From positions 1 to 30,829 of IMG/VR virus record IMGVR_UViG_3300021960_000325: DNA of 30,829 bases. One strand, given 5' to 3'. The DNA comes from a virus. The position numbers and the translations under genes were made by a program. The notes under the pieces are model-generated. The model worked only from the letters and a program-made list of their open reading frames with translations, ran no database searches and was not told where the DNA came from. Positions 29,484 through 30,829 of this stretch are shown one piece after another; position 1 is the stretch's first letter; each line of letters begins with the position of its first letter.

Positions 29484-29771
29484 CTAGTTCCACTCATCAT
29501 TATCGTCATCGGTATATTCAGACCAACCATCTTCGTCGTCAGCATACTCCTTATCAGGAGCATACGGAGTTTCTCGGGTTCCTTGCACTTCTTCAACTGC
29601 TTCTTGAAGATAAGGATCTTCATCAGCCAAATTATACAACACTTCTTCCTCAATACCGTTATCCTGGCACCATTTAATAAAACCCAGTGCCGCGGATTCT
29701 TTATCTTTCTTTGCAATATGTGAAGTAAACATATCCCAAAGATCTATGAGTTGTTCATCATTCATCTCGAT
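29484..29771 (-). CDS. Acidic protein between uvsX and uvsY
   Basis: A 95-aa acidic protein. The N-terminal half is helical (EQLIDLWDMFTSHIAKKDKE, then ALGFIKWCQDNGIEEEVL) and the C-terminal third is Asp/Glu-rich (PDKEYADDEDGWSEYTDDDN). The family is found beside uvsX/uvsY in marine T4-like phages as far as I recall. The start is uncertain: ATG at 29771 has a GAGGAAG site 9 nt upstream, while ATG at 29765 gives a shorter overlap with uvsX. It may be a DNA-mimic-like or recombination accessory protein; that is inference. Confidence 0.75.
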   Translation of the reverse strand: MEMNDEQLIDLWDMFTSHIAKKDKESAALGFIKWCQDNGIEEEVLYNLADEDPYLQEAVEEVQGTRETPYAPDKEYADDEDGWSEYTDDDNDEWN

Positions 29772-30829
29772 CATCTGTATTTTCTTCCTCTGAATTAGAA
29801 TCTGATACACTTGTATCTGTACCAGAATACTTATCCTCGATAGAAGAAAAATCCTTCATAATGATTTCAAGTTTATCACCTGTCCAATCTTTACGATAAT
29901 CCAGGTATTCTTTACCTGATGAATCAACAAACTTTAGTCTGTTACCTTGTTGCTTTAGTAGTCCTTCTTTTTCAAACATATCAACCAAGCCACTGTATGG
30001 ATCCATGCCAGTTTCATATGGAATCTTAACCTGTACGCCTTCAAAAGGTTTTGCGTAACGTGTTTTCATTACCTTACAAGCGGCTCTGATACCACGCACA
30101 TCTGTTACCTTTTTACCGTCTTCATCTTCTTTAAGTTTCAATTTCTTCATTGCGATTACAATTGAACTTGCGTAGATAAAGCCTTGGCCACCACTGATCT
30201 TATCATCTGGATCAAACATATCCTGCGATGCATAAGTGTGATTAGTACAAACCATACCAATATTGTAACTACCAAACATATTAACGCAGTTTCTTACAAG
30301 TGCTGTCAGTGCCTTAGGTTTTCTACCCATATCACCTTTTAAGTCACCTGCTTCAAACTGATTAACATCTGTAGGAGTTAGTAACATACCTAGTGAGTCA
30401 ATCACAAATAATACTTTAGGACGTTCTTGTGGATCTTTATCTCCATAGTCCGTTTTGTATTCACTCATAAAGTTTGATACTGTTTTTGCTACATCATCAA
30501 TCATACTCATTGATAAACGTAACAATTTGTCTTCGCTTGTGTCAACACCAAGTGCCTGTAACCACTTTTCATCAAGTGCGTTCTCTGAGTCAACTAGGAC
30601 TACAAAGATGCCTTGTTCTTGTGCGGCCTTTACAATGTTGCCTGAAGCAAAATAACTTTTACCTGCTCCGGATTCGCCAGCAAACACCGTTACCTTACCT
30701 AAGGGGATTCCTTTATGGAAGTCCCCAGAGATAAGATAGTTAAGTGCGTAATTGCCGGTCGAAACCCAGTCAGTAGGATCGTTAAAACCTACACCTAGAC
30801 CTGTAATGCTCTTGGTAAGATTCTTACGA
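29758..30829 (-). CDS. uvsX: UvsX RecA-like recombinase, 5' end missing (partial)
   Basis: The frame is open to the right edge, so the N-terminus is cut; about 356 residues are visible. Walker A is FAGESGAGKSYFASGN; Walker B is PKVLFVIDSLGMLL; FGSYNIGMVCTNHTY and DKISGGQGFIYASSIVIAMK are typical UvsX segments. The C-terminal about 45 residues are acidic and probably disordered (TDTSVSDSNSEEENTDDRDE). UvsX pairs homologous DNA in recombination-dependent replication. A GTG at 30687 is internal, since the frame continues upstream through GLGVGFNDPTDWVSTGNYAL. Confidence 0.95.
   Translation of the reverse strand, partial: RKNLTKSITGLGVGFNDPTDWVSTGNYALNYLISGDFHKGIPLGKVTVFAGESGAGKSYFASGNIVKAAQEQGIFVVLVDSENALDEKWLQALGVDTSEDKLLRLSMSMIDDVAKTVSNFMSEYKTDYGDKDPQERPKVLFVIDSLGMLLTPTDVNQFEAGDLKGDMGRKPKALTALVRNCVNMFGSYNIGMVCTNHTYASQDMFDPDDKISGGQGFIYASSIVIAMKKLKLKEDEDGKKVTDVRGIRAACKVMKTRYAKPFEGVQVKIPYETGMDPYSGLVDMFEKEGLLKQQGNRLKFVDSSGKEYLDYRKDWTGDKLEIIMKDFSSIEDKYSGTDTSVSDSNSEEENTDDRDE

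Noticed and set aside
30687-30689. GTG at 30687 as the start of UvsX
   Set aside because: The frame continues upstream to the window edge with UvsX-like sequence, and the GTG lies directly before the Walker A motif.
1-30829. tRNA genes, CRISPR arrays, insertion sequences
   Set aside because: No cloverleaf with a TTCRA arm, no direct repeats with regular spacers and no transposase motif were seen in any gap.

Overview
The window looks like part of the genome of a T4-like marine myovirus (Caudoviricetes). It is AT-rich and very tightly packed, and most gene junctions are ATGA or TAATG overlaps. It carries a T4-type replication and recombination set: UvsX (cut by the right edge), UvsY, UvsW, gp41 helicase, gp61 primase and a gp62-like clamp-loader subunit. 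Accessory genes are of kinds common in marine T4-like phages: 2OG-Fe(II) oxygenase, cupins, an NfuA/NifU C-terminal domain, a carbamoyltransferase and many glycan enzymes. No photosynthesis gene is present. An AlgH/YqgE protein and a phasin-like protein lean weakly towards a proteobacterial host such as the SAR11 group. The glutamine riboswitch class seen here is also known from cyanobacteria and cyanophages, so the host stays open.

Layout. (1) 1-3017, plus strand: the end of a repeat-rich, probably structural gene, then small genes each behind a T4-type late promoter box (TATAAATA-like), a glutamine riboswitch upstream of a 64-aa protein, a 274-nt gap holding a long inverted repeat, and an AlgH-like gene. 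(2) 3014-7979, minus: primase, Nfu-like protein, SGNH hydrolase, a micropeptide, a short carbamoyltransferase, a small membrane protein, gp41 helicase and a 71-aa protein. (3) 7989-9212: a late structural gene (minus) facing away from a conserved small gene (plus). (4) 9205-11736, minus: gp62-like protein, zinc-finger protein, small genes, a miniature DnaE-like protein and a small membrane protein. (5) 11771-18546, minus: a HARP-like protein, UvsW, two conserved unknowns, a cupin, an AT-hook peptide, 2OG oxygenase, sugar epimerase and a truncated nucleotide-sugar dehydrogenase. (6) 18568-28948: a glycan cluster with four DxD glycosyltransferases, four copies of a KpsS-like family, two methyltransferases, a polysaccharide pyruvyltransferase, a nucleotidyltransferase-cupin fusion and a GT25-like protein. 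(7) 29025-30829, minus: UvsY, an acidic protein and UvsX.

Regulation can be read directly. Operons 2, 4 and 5 start at sigma70-like promoters (TTGACA-like, exactly 17 nt, TATAAT-like), as expected for early or middle genes. The left-end genes, the structural gene and the glycan cluster start at late boxes, which points to virion components and glycans made late in infection. At eight operon heads the predicted start site falls on or within 2 nt of the ATG with no Shine-Dalgarno sequence, while most internal genes have one. Leaderless translation of first genes therefore looks like a rule of this phage.

The observations most worth a second look are the riboswitch whose aptamer starts exactly at the predicted late start site, the leaderless operon heads, the 185-aa DnaE-like protein that keeps the three catalytic aspartates, the HARP-like protein paired with UvsW, and the duplicated late glycan modules.
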